64,000 bases of DNA from JAGNZR01 sp051659505. GTDB lineage: Bacteria > Fusobacteriota > Fusobacteriia > Fusobacteriales > Fusobacteriaceae. The stretch lies in NCBI GenBank assembly GCA_051659505.1, contig JBOFOQ010000075.1:1-64000 (forward strand). Direction: 5' to 3'. Both the position numbers and the translations under genes were made by a program. The notes beneath the pieces are model-generated. The model saw nothing but the letters and a program-made list of their open reading frames with translations, was not told where the DNA came from and did no database searches. Below, piece by piece: positions 26,763 through 35,545 of the stretch; position 1 is the first letter of the stretch; every line of letters begins with the position of its first letter.

Positions 26763-29147
26763 ATGAAGTTAAATAAAAAACAAATAAAAGACGGTATAAA
26801 AAAGCATCTTTTAGTTGATGCGGGAAAAAGAATTGAAGACGCAGAGAAGCAGGATATTTACCTAGCTTTAGCTAAAACAATAGTAGGAGCAATTAGTGAA
26901 AAATGGTTAGAAACATCAGAGAGATATGAGGAAGGAAAACAAGCACATTACCTATCTTCAGAATTTTTAATGGGAAGAGCTCTTGGAAACAATTTGATAA
27001 ATTTAGAAGTTATGAAAAGTGTAAAAACAGCATTTGAAGAACTTGGAATCGACTATAATTTAATAGAAGAAGAAGAGGAGGATTCAGGAACAGGAAATGG
27101 TGGATTAGGAAGACTTGCTGCTTGTTTTATAGATTCTTTAGCAACTTTAAATTTACCAGGAAAAGGTTACAGTATTAGATATAAAAATGGTATTTTTAAT
27201 CAAAAAATAGAAAATGGATTTCAAGTAGAAGAACCAGAAACTTGGTTAAAATATGGAGACCCATGGTCGGTAAAAAAAATAGGTGAAGAAGTAAGGGTAG
27301 AATTTTCAGATTTTTCTGTTCGAGCGATACCATACGACACTCCAATAATAGGATACGGGACAAATAATATAAATACATTAAGACTATGGGAATCACTTCC
27401 TACAGAAGATTTAGACTATGAAGCATTTAATGCTCAAGATTATACTAAAGCTCTCTGGAAAGCAAATAGAGCTGAAGATATTTCAAGAGTACTTTACCCA
27501 AATGATTCTACAAATGAAGGGAAATTATTAAGATTACGACAACAATATTTCTTTGTATCAGCCTCTCTACAAGATATATTAAGAAAATTTAAAAAGAATC
27601 ATGGACATGATTTTACAAAATTACCAGAGTTTACAGCAATTCAATTAAATGATACACATCCAGCAATAGCTATTCCTGAGTTAATGAGACTACTTTGCGA
27701 TGTTGAAGGAGTTGAATGGACTTTAGCTTGGTCTATTGTTACTAAAACTTTTGCTTATACAAATCATACAATATTGTCAGAAGCATTAGAGAAATGGTGG
27801 ATAGAATTATATAAAGAGATATTACCAAGAGTTTATGAGATAATTTTAGGAATAAACACTCAGTTAAGACTTATGTTGGAAGAGAAATATCCTAATGATT
27901 CTGAAAAACAAAATAGAATGTCTATTATCCAAGGAGAGCTTATTCATATGGCGTGGCTTGCCATTTATGGGAGTTCTTATGTAAATGGTGTAGCAGCTAT
28001 TCATACTGAAATTTTAAAAACAGAGGAGTTAAAAGAATGGTATGAATTATATCCTGGAAAATTTCAAAATAAAACAAATGGTATAACTCAAAGACGATGG
28101 TTACTGCTTTCAAATCCTGAACTTTCAGAGTTAATAACAAAACTTATTGGAAAAGACTGGATATTAGATTTAACACAGTTGAAAAAATTAGAAAAATACT
28201 CCAATGATGAAGAAATATTAAAAAAATTCCTTAATATTAAAAATATCAAAAAAAATCAACTGGCAAAATATTTAAAAGAGAATCAAAATATAGAAATAAA
28301 TCCAGAATCAATTTTTGATATTCAAGTAAAGAGATTACATGAATATAAGAGACAACTCTTAAATGTTTTTCAAATTATAGATTTATATAATAAGATAAAA
28401 GCAAATCCTAATCTTAAAATGGAACCTGTTACTTATATTTTTGGTTCAAAAGCTGCACCAGGATATAGAAGAGCTAAAGCTATTATAAAACTTATAAATG
28501 AAGTTGCAAAAAAAATAGATAATGACTTAGAAGTAATGGGGAAAATTAAAATTGTCTTTATAGAAAATTATAGAGTATCAGTAGCACATAAATTATTTCC
28601 TGCAGCAGATATTTCTGAGCAAATATCCACAGCAGGAAAAGAGGCTTCAGGAACAGGAAATATGAAGTTTATGCTAAATGGAGCTCTGACACTAGGTACA
28701 TTAGACGGTGCAAATGTTGAAATTGTAGAAGAAGCTGGACTGGAGAATAGTTTTATATTTGGCCTTACAGTAGAGGACATAAAAAAAATAAAAATAGAAG
28801 GGTATAACCCGTGGGATAGTTATTCAAATGTAGAAGGATTAAAAGCAGTAATAGATTCTCTTATAGATGGAACTTTTTCTGATGATGGAACAGGAATGTT
28901 TAAAGAAATTTATGATTCATTAATGGAAGGAACAGATTGGCATAGTGCTGATGAATACTATGTATTAAAAGATTTTGAGGAGTATAGAGAAGCTCAAAAA
29001 AAAGCAAATATAGTCTATGGAGATAAATTAATTTGGGCAAAAAAAGCATGGCTAAATATGTGCAATGCAGGAAAGTTTTCATCAGATAGAACAATTCTTC
29101 AGTATGCAAATGAAATATGGCATATTGAACCTCAAAAAATAGATTAA
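26763..29147 (+). CDS. glgP: Glycogen/maltodextrin phosphorylase
   Basis: GT35 PLP-dependent phosphorylase that splits alpha-1,4-glucans into glucose 1-phosphate. The 794-residue protein shows EDSGTGNGGLGRLAACF in the N-terminal half and, in the C-terminal half, IFDIQVKRLHEYKRQLLN and the cofactor lysine K635 in ASGTGNMKFMLNGA. With MalQ it forms the standard maltodextrin-degrading pair; whether its true substrate is stored glycogen or imported maltodextrin is open. AGGAGG precedes the ATG. Last gene of the glucan operon. Confidence 0.95.
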   Translation: MKLNKKQIKDGIKKHLLVDAGKRIEDAEKQDIYLALAKTIVGAISEKWLETSERYEEGKQAHYLSSEFLMGRALGNNLINLEVMKSVKTAFEELGIDYNLIEEEEEDSGTGNGGLGRLAACFIDSLATLNLPGKGYSIRYKNGIFNQKIENGFQVEEPETWLKYGDPWSVKKIGEEVRVEFSDFSVRAIPYDTPIIGYGTNNINTLRLWESLPTEDLDYEAFNAQDYTKALWKANRAEDISRVLYPNDSTNEGKLLRLRQQYFFVSASLQDILRKFKKNHGHDFTKLPEFTAIQLNDTHPAIAIPELMRLLCDVEGVEWTLAWSIVTKTFAYTNHTILSEALEKWWIELYKEILPRVYEIILGINTQLRLMLEEKYPNDSEKQNRMSIIQGELIHMAWLAIYGSSYVNGVAAIHTEILKTEELKEWYELYPGKFQNKTNGITQRRWLLLSNPELSELITKLIGKDWILDLTQLKKLEKYSNDEEILKKFLNIKNIKKNQLAKYLKENQNIEINPESIFDIQVKRLHEYKRQLLNVFQIIDLYNKIKANPNLKMEPVTYIFGSKAAPGYRRAKAIIKLINEVAKKIDNDLEVMGKIKIVFIENYRVSVAHKLFPAADISEQISTAGKEASGTGNMKFMLNGALTLGTLDGANVEIVEEAGLENSFIFGLTVEDIKKIKIEGYNPWDSYSNVEGLKAVIDSLIDGTFSDDGTGMFKEIYDSLMEGTDWHSADEYYVLKDFEEYREAQKKANIVYGDKLIWAKKAWLNMCNAGKFSSDRTILQYANEIWHIEPQKID

Positions 29148-29216
29148 TAAAGAGAGTAAAGAGAGTGGATAAAACTGTATTCGAATAAATAAAAAATATC
29201 TTTTTTCCAGATTTTG

Positions 29217-29225
29217 TGATATACT
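29217..29225 (+). promoter_or_regulatory. Extended -10 promoter of the aquaporin gene
   Basis: TGATATACT (TGn followed by TATACT at 29220-29225), without a convincing -35 element. An imperfect hairpin with AGAAT/ATTCT arms lies between it and the gene. Confidence 0.5.
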
Positions 29226-29280
29226 ACTAGCTCGAGAATGTTATAAAATATTCTAACATAAAAAAATACTTGGAGGAAAG

Positions 29281-29967
29281 ATGAAAAAGAAATTATTAGC
29301 AGAGTTTATAGGGACTGCATGGCTAGTTTTAGGTGGATGTGGAAGTGCAGTTTTAGCAGCAGGATTTCCAGAATTAGGAATTGGTTTTGTAGGAGTTTCT
29401 TTGGCCTTTGGATTGACTGTTCTAACAATGGCTTATGCAATTGGAGATATTTCAGGTTGTCATTTAAATCCTGCAGTTTCTGTAGGTTTAGCAGTGGGTG
29501 GTCGTTTTGACAAAAAAGAATTACTTCCTTATATTATATTTCAAGTTTTAGGTGGAATTTTCGGAGCAGCTATTATATATATTGTTGCTAGTGGAGCAGC
29601 AGGATTTTCTTTAGATAGTGGTTTTGCTACTAATGGCTATGGAATTCATTCACCTGGTGGATATAGTTTATTATCAGCTTTAGTAATTGAAATTGTATTA
29701 ACAGCAGGATTTATATTTGTTATAATGGGAGCTACTAAAAAAGATGCAGTTAAAGGCTTCGCTCCAATTTCTATTGGTTTAGCTTTAACATTAATTCATT
29801 TAATAAGTATTCCAGTGACAAATACCTCTGTAAACCCTGCACGTAGTACAGCAGTAGCTATATTTGTAGGTGGAGGAGCAGTTTCTCAACTTTGGTTATT
29901 CTGGGTAGCACCTATTATTGGAGCTATTATTGGTGGAATTACTTACAAATTTTTAAATAATGAGTAA
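29281..29967 (+). CDS. aqpZ: Aquaporin Z-like water channel
   Basis: MIP-family channel, 228 residues, six membrane helices and two half-helices with HLNPAVS and SVNPARS. The N-terminus (LGGCGSAVLAAGFPELGIGF) is nearly that of E. coli AqpZ. The selectivity-filter pattern with His in helix 5 (LTLIHLISIPVTN) and Arg after the second NPA points to a water channel rather than a glycerol facilitator. It stands alone, with its own promoter and terminator, and may serve osmotic adjustment. Confidence 0.93.
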   Translation: MKKKLLAEFIGTAWLVLGGCGSAVLAAGFPELGIGFVGVSLAFGLTVLTMAYAIGDISGCHLNPAVSVGLAVGGRFDKKELLPYIIFQVLGGIFGAAIIYIVASGAAGFSLDSGFATNGYGIHSPGGYSLLSALVIEIVLTAGFIFVIMGATKKDAVKGFAPISIGLALTLIHLISIPVTNTSVNPARSTAVAIFVGGGAVSQLWLFWVAPIIGAIIGGITYKFLNNE

Positions 29968-29994
29968 TATATATAAATATTAAAAAATAAAAAT

Positions 29995-30033
29995 ACTAAA
30001 ACCCCCTCCTTACTATAAAGAGGGGGTTTTAGT
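29995..30033. terminator. Strong hairpin terminator after aqpZ
   Basis: Perfect 14-bp stem ACTAAAACCCCCTC / GAGGGGGTTTTAGT with an 11-base loop (30009-30019). The symmetrical A and T runs mean it could stop transcription from both sides. Confidence 0.88.
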
Positions 30034-30126
30034 AACTACTCAGTGGTAAAATTATTTTGTACTTAAAAAATAAAAAAATATGAAAAAAAGAAATTTCAGA
30101 AAAAAGATTTTTTCTTTTTCTATGTA

Positions 30127-30135
30127 TGGTATAAT
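30127..30135 (+). promoter_or_regulatory. Extended -10 promoter of the repeat lipoprotein
   Basis: TGGTATAAT (TGn plus perfect TATAAT at 30130-30135) with a T-rich -35 region. The gene starts 40 bases downstream. Confidence 0.6.
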
Positions 30136-30175
30136 GAAAACCGAGTAATAAAATTATAGTTATTAAGGGAGAGTT

Positions 30176-30718
30176 ATGAAAAAAATAATATACATATTTA
30201 TACTAAGTGTGTTTTTTATATCTTGTATTAATAAAAAAATAGAGCATTCACAACTACAAGAAAGAAATGGAATCATGTATAGAGCTAACGAAGAAAAAGG
30301 CTTCACAGGAACTGCTGTTATGAATTATTATGATGGTCAATTAATGTTTGAAAAAAATTATAAATCAGGGAAAGAAGATGGCGCATATAAAGAGTATAGT
30401 GAAGATGGCCAATTAATGATGGAAATAAATCATAAATCAGGGAAAGAAGATGGCGCATTTAAAGTCTATTATAAAAATGGTCAATTAAAGTTTGAAAGGA
30501 ATTATAAATCAGGGGAACCAGAGGGTTCAGAAAAATTGTATTATGAAAATGGTCAAATAAAGAACGAACTGAATTATAAATCAGGGGAACTAGATGGGGC
30601 ATTTAAAGTCTATTATAGCGATGGTCAATTAAAGTATGAACAAAATTATAAGTCAGGGGAAAAAGACGGAGCAAGAAAAAAGTATAGCGAAAATGGTCAA
30701 TTGTTGTCTGGAAAATAA
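30176..30718 (+). CDS. Lipoprotein with MORN_2/YwqK-type repeats
   Basis: 180-residue protein with a lipobox signal sequence (FFISC, Cys17). It then consists almost entirely of repeats: five copies of a 24-residue unit from residue 61 to the end (consensus NYKSGE.DGA.K.YYENGQLK.E), preceded by a partial unit. This is the MORN_2 repeat found in YwqK-type proteins, often annotated as toxin-antitoxin related although their function is unknown. It would sit on the periplasmic or outer surface. The repeat is strong at DNA level too, so copy number may vary between strains. Confidence 0.85.
   Translation: MKKIIYIFILSVFFISCINKKIEHSQLQERNGIMYRANEEKGFTGTAVMNYYDGQLMFEKNYKSGKEDGAYKEYSEDGQLMMEINHKSGKEDGAFKVYYKNGQLKFERNYKSGEPEGSEKLYYENGQIKNELNYKSGELDGAFKVYYSDGQLKYEQNYKSGEKDGARKKYSENGQLLSGK
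30356..30715 (+). repeat. Five 72-bp tandem coding repeats
   Basis: Five in-frame 72-base units start at 30356, 30428, 30500, 30572 and 30644. Each begins with a variant of AATTATAAATCAGGG and contains GGTCAAT-like stretches. The third unit is the most diverged. They encode the MORN-like repeats. Confidence 0.9.
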
Positions 30719-30752
30719 TTATAATTTCTTGTAAAACATTATATCTGTATTT

Positions 30753-30788
30753 AAAAAAGAGCTAGAGTGAAAACTAGCTCTTTTTTTA
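30753..30788. terminator. Terminator after the repeat lipoprotein
   Basis: Stem AAAAAAGAGCTAG / CTAGCTCTTTTTT (30753-30765 with 30774-30786), 8-base loop and T run. It also lies downstream of the convergent DUF3999 gene and could serve both directions. Confidence 0.88.
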
Positions 30789-30838
30789 TGAAAATTATGA
30801 TTTTTTTTACTGAACGGCGTTTAACCCCTGAGTAATTT

Positions 30839-32005
30839 TCACTTTTTTTTATTTATTTTTATTATCATAAAGCAAATTAGAAGAAGTACAATCAACCCAA
30901 TAAAAATATTATAATATATGCTCAAATCTTTAGGTTTTTGAGGTTTCACAGAAGAATCTTTTTCTAATATATTAAGTTTTCCTATTGTGACTAAAGTTCT
31001 TTCTTTTATCAATGTATGAAAATCTTCCAAGTCATATTTTGGTTTGGATAAATTTTCATCTCCAAAAGTTACTTTATATTTTCCAGTTGTTTCGCTTTTA
31101 AACATTATTTTAGAGGGGACATATTCCCCATGTATTTCCTCTATGCTAAGAGGTTTGTTATCTTTATTATTTATTTCTAGTATCAATTGCTCAGCAGAAA
31201 ATCTATCTGTAAGAGCTATTTCAGTATTTGTTTTATCACCTACTCTAAAAATAGTTCCACTACGATCATAATAATTACTTTTAATTACATAATTTCTTTT
31301 AAACTCGCCGTTAACTTTTAAGTTAATCTTATGCAATGGAAGATTGTTCGTTTTAATAGTTATTAAAGTAGTTTTATCTTTTTTTTCTGATTGATAGTGT
31401 AATTTTAGAGAAGTAGTTTCTATTTTATATTTTTCACTTTCATAAAATTTTAAGATGGCACCTTTAAAATTACTTTCTTTAGATAAATTAGTAATAAGCT
31501 TATAGTAAGTATATTTTTCTTGAGAAAAACTGACTACTAAATTTTCATTGTGGGGATTTTTATAAATCTCTCCATAAGATATATATTCCCAGTTTTTTCC
31601 ATTATAGCTACCTAATAATTCATATTCAGAGTAAAAATTTCCTATAGAAGTTATTTCTATTCTATTTCCAACTATATCATCTAATTTATTTTTAGGAGAA
31701 AATTTGAAAAGAGTTTCTATTTTATCTTCTTTAATAACTTCAGATATCATATCTCCTATGGAAACTATTCTTTCAATATTATTGTATTGCTCATCTTTTT
31801 TTTCAATTACATAAGGAACTTCTTGTCCTTGACTATCCAATATTCTAATATCATTTAATCCATTTTTACTGTTTAAATAAATATCTTCAGTTAGAAAAAA
31901 TTCTTGATATTTATTGTCACTATTTACTTCTATTTCTTTAAAATAATCATATGAAAAAGATTGTAAAAATAATAGAAGAAATATTTGCAAAATTATTTTA
32001 CTCAT
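30839..32005 (-). CDS. DUF3999-like exported membrane-anchored protein
   Basis: 388-residue protein with an N-terminal signal peptide (1-18), a large extracytoplasmic beta-rich region and one membrane helix near the C-terminus (about 365-385) before a KINKKK tail. The pairing with a DUF2339 protein and a galactose-binding-like middle (GNFYSEYELLGSYNGKNWEYI) are typical of DUF3999. Function unknown. Its start overlaps the end of the DUF2339 gene by 8 bases, so the two are translated together. Confidence 0.75.
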   Translation of the reverse strand: MSKIILQIFLLLFLQSFSYDYFKEIEVNSDNKYQEFFLTEDIYLNSKNGLNDIRILDSQGQEVPYVIEKKDEQYNNIERIVSIGDMISEVIKEDKIETLFKFSPKNKLDDIVGNRIEITSIGNFYSEYELLGSYNGKNWEYISYGEIYKNPHNENLVVSFSQEKYTYYKLITNLSKESNFKGAILKFYESEKYKIETTSLKLHYQSEKKDKTTLITIKTNNLPLHKINLKVNGEFKRNYVIKSNYYDRSGTIFRVGDKTNTEIALTDRFSAEQLILEINNKDNKPLSIEEIHGEYVPSKIMFKSETTGKYKVTFGDENLSKPKYDLEDFHTLIKERTLVTIGKLNILEKDSSVKPQKPKDLSIYYNIFIGLIVLLLICFMIIKINKKK

Positions 32006-34508
32006 TTTTTTCTCCTTTTTCTAATTTTTTTATTGCTGTTTGATAAATATATGAAGTTCCAATTAATATTATTCCCATACCAAAATATGCTAAAAGTTTA
32101 TATGTGGTACTAAAAGATGTAAAATCGAAGAAGAAACTTTTTAAAATAAAAAATATTCCTATTCCTAGTCCTGTTCTTCTTAAGTTTTTATCATATGTTC
32201 TAAATCCTCTCCAAACCAAATATCCACATGTAAGAAGACCAACAATAGTTATTATTAAATTTACACCTTCTAGTAAAAATGCTCTTTTCATTATTAAATA
32301 AGAAACTAGAATGATATATACGGCTTCTCCTATTAACCATGATATTTTCTTTTTACTAGTCTTGAAAATAGTAATATATATATCATTTTTTCCAAAGATA
32401 AATAAATAAATATTTACAGCTAAAATTAGCACTATTCCCACTACGGATTCTACCCAATGAACATAATATCTTCTACCGCTAAATAGAGTTATTATATTTA
32501 TTAATATTGAAAATATTTGTATTAATGTTAAAAATATTAGACTGAACTTGTCTTGAAGCTCCTTAACTTTATAAGTCAATCTTCTTAATAAAATATTTAC
32601 AACTAAAATTGCTAGAAATGTAGAGATATAACTTGGAGATGTTATTTTTTCAATTTTATAAACATTAATATAAACTATATTTGTAATAAAATAAATTGAG
32701 TATAAAAATATAAAATATTTAAATGGAATTAGAAAATTTTGTATAGTTTTGTTATAGCTCTTTTCTTTTACAGTAAGATAAACTACAAAAGAAAGTGAAA
32801 TTGTCAAGATATCTTGTATATGTAATAGATAATAATTTGCTTCTCTCATTAAAAAATTAGCAAAGAGAGTTATTAAATATATAAATATTACCCCATATTT
32901 TATTTCAGTATTTTTATATTTTAAAGACATAAAATACAAAAATATAGCTTCGCCTCCCCATGCTAAAACTGCAAATTCTTTAGAAAGTATCAGAGGAATT
33001 ATAACTATAAAACATCCCAGTGCAATAACATAGAAAATTTTTGATACTCTATTTTCTTTAAGTTTATCTCCTAAAAACCCATATAGAATACCGACAACGA
33101 TTACTAAGCCAGCTTTTATCCAATTTGGAGTTGCAGGATCGGACAAACTAGATATCAAAGAAAACTTTAGAATAAGATTAATGCTAAGAAGTATATAGTC
33201 AATAATACTACTATTTCTATTCTCTTTCTTATGTGAATTAAGAAAAATAAAACTATATGCAGTGGTAAAAATTATTATATAGAAAAATGCACTAAGTTTA
33301 TGATCTTGTTTTGACAAATAAAATACTATTCCAGTCAAATTAATTACACCAATAATAAAGCCTATTATTTTGCTATATAACCAGTCTTTATTCCAAGATA
33401 TTCCTAATATTATTCCTTGAAGTATCAATGAATATATTATTAAGTAGTATATTTTTGTATTTATTGCTCCATGATATATAGACACACCGTATGGAAGGAA
33501 ACCACCTATAAGAGCTAATATTCCTATAATTTGCGAGTTATATCTTAAGGCTAATATAGTTACTATTCCTGTTAAAATAATTGAAATAAAAAGTCCTAGT
33601 ATCTGTGGAAATAGTCCCAAATACATTGTTGATAAAAAAGTACTGAGGTATAATATTCCTACTCCCCCACCGATAATACCTACAGCAAAGTGTTTTTTAT
33701 TGTTTTTATATAATTTTTCCCCAACAAAAAGAAAAATTATCCCTAAAAGATACGAACCTGAACTTTTTATGTAGTCGTTGTAAAAAAAGTTCTTAAATTC
33801 TGTTTTAAATGCTAAAAATATTCCTAAAAAAATTGAAATTATACCTAAAAAATTAAAACCTTTCAATCCTATAAGTTTTTCAAGAACAAAATTCTTTTTT
33901 TCTTTTTCAAAAAGATATTCTTCTTCTTTCAAGTCATATTCATTTTTTATTTCACTGTGAAAAGTAAAATTTTCATCATTAAGTTTAATGCTAGAAGCTA
34001 GAGCTTTTTTCTGTGAATTGGCTAAAAATATATTTATCTTATTAGCTACATTATCTACTTCTTCTTTTAACTCATGGGATTCTTTAAAAATTTCTTTCAT
34101 AAGTTCTTTGTCTTCAATATTAATTTTTTTATAAAATTCTTTTTTTAAGGTACTAAGCTTATTTATTATTCCATCTTCAAGGTCTATTTTTATTTTTTTT
34201 GCAACCTCTACATAAAATTTATCTATCTCATTCTCCCGCTTTAGTCTCTTATTTTCTTTCAATTCATCTAAAAGTATCATATTTGAGGTCTTTAAATTAT
34301 CAAACTCTTCTGACATAGTTTGAAATTCAATTTTAATTTTTTTTAAAGTTTTATCCAGTACTTCTTTTTCTTCTAAAATCTGAATTTCTCTATTTATATC
34401 AACATCATTTTTTATTTCTAATATAATAGATTCAGCCTCTAAATTAAGTTTTTTTATTTCTTGATAGTTTTTTTCTAATAGTTCAAGTTTTACTTTCTTC
34501 TCTTTCAT
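31998..34508 (-). CDS. DUF2339 polytopic membrane protein
   Basis: Large membrane protein of about 836 residues. The first 200 residues are a charged coiled-coil without membrane segments; the rest contains around twenty or more hydrophobic helices, many with the family glycine-rich patterns (GIIGGGVGILYLSTFL, ALIGGFLPYG). DUF2339 proteins have no established function. I start at ATG 34508, preceded by AAGGGAG; a GTG at 34544 is in frame but lies upstream of that site. Transcribed leftward, coupled to the DUF3999 gene. Confidence 0.82.
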   Translation of the reverse strand: MKEKKVKLELLEKNYQEIKKLNLEAESIILEIKNDVDINREIQILEEKEVLDKTLKKIKIEFQTMSEEFDNLKTSNMILLDELKENKRLKRENEIDKFYVEVAKKIKIDLEDGIINKLSTLKKEFYKKINIEDKELMKEIFKESHELKEEVDNVANKINIFLANSQKKALASSIKLNDENFTFHSEIKNEYDLKEEEYLFEKEKKNFVLEKLIGLKGFNFLGIISIFLGIFLAFKTEFKNFFYNDYIKSSGSYLLGIIFLFVGEKLYKNNKKHFAVGIIGGGVGILYLSTFLSTMYLGLFPQILGLFISIILTGIVTILALRYNSQIIGILALIGGFLPYGVSIYHGAINTKIYYLIIYSLILQGIILGISWNKDWLYSKIIGFIIGVINLTGIVFYLSKQDHKLSAFFYIIIFTTAYSFIFLNSHKKENRNSSIIDYILLSINLILKFSLISSLSDPATPNWIKAGLVIVVGILYGFLGDKLKENRVSKIFYVIALGCFIVIIPLILSKEFAVLAWGGEAIFLYFMSLKYKNTEIKYGVIFIYLITLFANFLMREANYYLLHIQDILTISLSFVVYLTVKEKSYNKTIQNFLIPFKYFIFLYSIYFITNIVYINVYKIEKITSPSYISTFLAILVVNILLRRLTYKVKELQDKFSLIFLTLIQIFSILINIITLFSGRRYYVHWVESVVGIVLILAVNIYLFIFGKNDIYITIFKTSKKKISWLIGEAVYIILVSYLIMKRAFLLEGVNLIITIVGLLTCGYLVWRGFRTYDKNLRRTGLGIGIFFILKSFFFDFTSFSTTYKLLAYFGMGIILIGTSYIYQTAIKKLEKGEKNE

Positions 34509-34591
34509 AATTTCAACTCCCTTTACTGTGTCAATATTAGGCACTATACAGATATTAATTAAAGAAAAAATAGTGTCATGCCATAAAATTA

Positions 34592-34666
34592 TATCATAAT
34601 AGATTAAATTATGATAGCTAATATAACTATCATAATAGATTAAATTATGATAGTTATATTAGCTAT
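34592..34666. repeat. Nested inverted and direct repeat
   Basis: The 25-base segment TATCATAATAGATTAAATTATGATA, here described as arm TATCATAAT, loop AGATTAA and arm ATTATGATA, occurs at 34592-34616 and again at 34628-34652. The second copy lies at the tip of a perfect 23-bp inverted repeat (34614-34636 with 34644-34666). The arms can therefore pair in more than one way. No T run suggests a terminator. Confidence 0.85.
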
Positions 34667-34790
34667 ATTTTTAATAATATTATAGCTTTATACTACCAGA
34701 GACATAATAATTTTTTCATTTGAAACTCCTCCTAAAATATTTATCTCATACTATGGTATTTGATTTCTACAATTTTTTATATAATTATAA

Positions 34791-34819
34791 TTGTGTTTTT
34801 TACAATGTTAGTTTATAAT
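34791..34819 (+). promoter_or_regulatory. Promoter of the hydrolase-like/aminopeptidase pair
   Basis: TTGTGT (34791-34796), 17 bases, perfect TATAAT (34814-34819), 28 bases before the ATG. Confidence 0.65.
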
Positions 34820-34847
34820 TAAAGTAAAATAAAAAGAGGAGACCCTT

Positions 34848-35519
34848 ATGGATTTTTATAGAATATTATTAGTACACGGATTTTTAGGTTCTAGTAAAGA
34901 TATGGAGTTTATTGAAAAATTTCTTTGTAATCTAGGATTTAGAGTGGATAATTTAGAGTTACCACTAACTTTTGAAGATATAGAAATTAGTGAAAAAATA
35001 ATAGAAGAAAAAATAGCTAGTATAAAAAAAAGTAAATTTGAGCAGCATGAAGAGCTTATACTGATAGGATATGGTCTTGGAGGTATTCTAATCCGAAAAA
35101 TAATGGAAAAAGAAGAATTAAAAAATTCTCCAGTAAAAATAGTACTAATAGCTTCACCAACAAAAACACCAATAGTTTTAAAAAAATTAGAAATCTTTAT
35201 AAAACCTTTAAGTTCTATATTTAAACCTCTTAAAGTATTTTTAAACTATGAAATAGAAAAGATAGAAAAACCTGAAAATGTAGCAGTTGGAATAATTAGA
35301 GGAACAGAACATAGTAATAAGATATTTCAAAAATGGTTAAAGCCTTATAATGATGGAATTTATAATAGTGATGAAGTTGTATTTGATAATGAAAATGATG
35401 AATTTGAAATTTTAAATATACCTTTTAGCCATAAAGAATTACATAAAAAACAAGGAACAGCAGAATATATTTTAGATTTTATAGAAACAGGGAAATTTAT
35501 AACTGATAAAAGTAAGTAA
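34848..35519 (+). CDS. Alpha/beta-hydrolase-like protein lacking the nucleophile serine
   Basis: 223-residue cytoplasmic protein that starts with the fold's first strand and oxyanion turn (RILLVHGFLGSSKDMEF). It has the nucleophile-elbow region at LILIGYGLGGILIRK, where the usual G-x-S-x-G is G74-Y-G76-L-G78: glycine replaces the catalytic serine. A late His is present in IPFSHKELH. It may be a non-catalytic binding protein or a divergent enzyme. It is cotranscribed with the M29 aminopeptidase (26-base gap). Confidence 0.7.
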   Translation: MDFYRILLVHGFLGSSKDMEFIEKFLCNLGFRVDNLELPLTFEDIEISEKIIEEKIASIKKSKFEQHEELILIGYGLGGILIRKIMEKEELKNSPVKIVLIASPTKTPIVLKKLEIFIKPLSSIFKPLKVFLNYEIEKIEKPENVAVGIIRGTEHSNKIFQKWLKPYNDGIYNSDEVVFDNENDEFEILNIPFSHKELHKKQGTAEYILDFIETGKFITDKSK

Positions 35520-35545
35520 AAAACTAAAATAAGAGGTGAAAGATA

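Larger units (their letters stand above)
34509..34847. other. Divergent intergenic region with nested palindrome
   Basis: No coding gene seen. It holds the nested inverted repeats at 34592-34666 and a rightward promoter at 34791-34819. The rest is AT-rich sequence in which I find nothing further. Confidence 0.7.

Noticed and set aside
29281..29967. Glycerol facilitator GlpF
   Set aside because: The N-terminus and the His/Arg filter residues match AqpZ, and no glycerol kinase or glycerol dehydrogenase gene is adjacent.
30356..30715. Possible CRISPR-like array
   Set aside because: The 72-base units are contiguous, in frame and coding, with no spacers; no cas genes are nearby.
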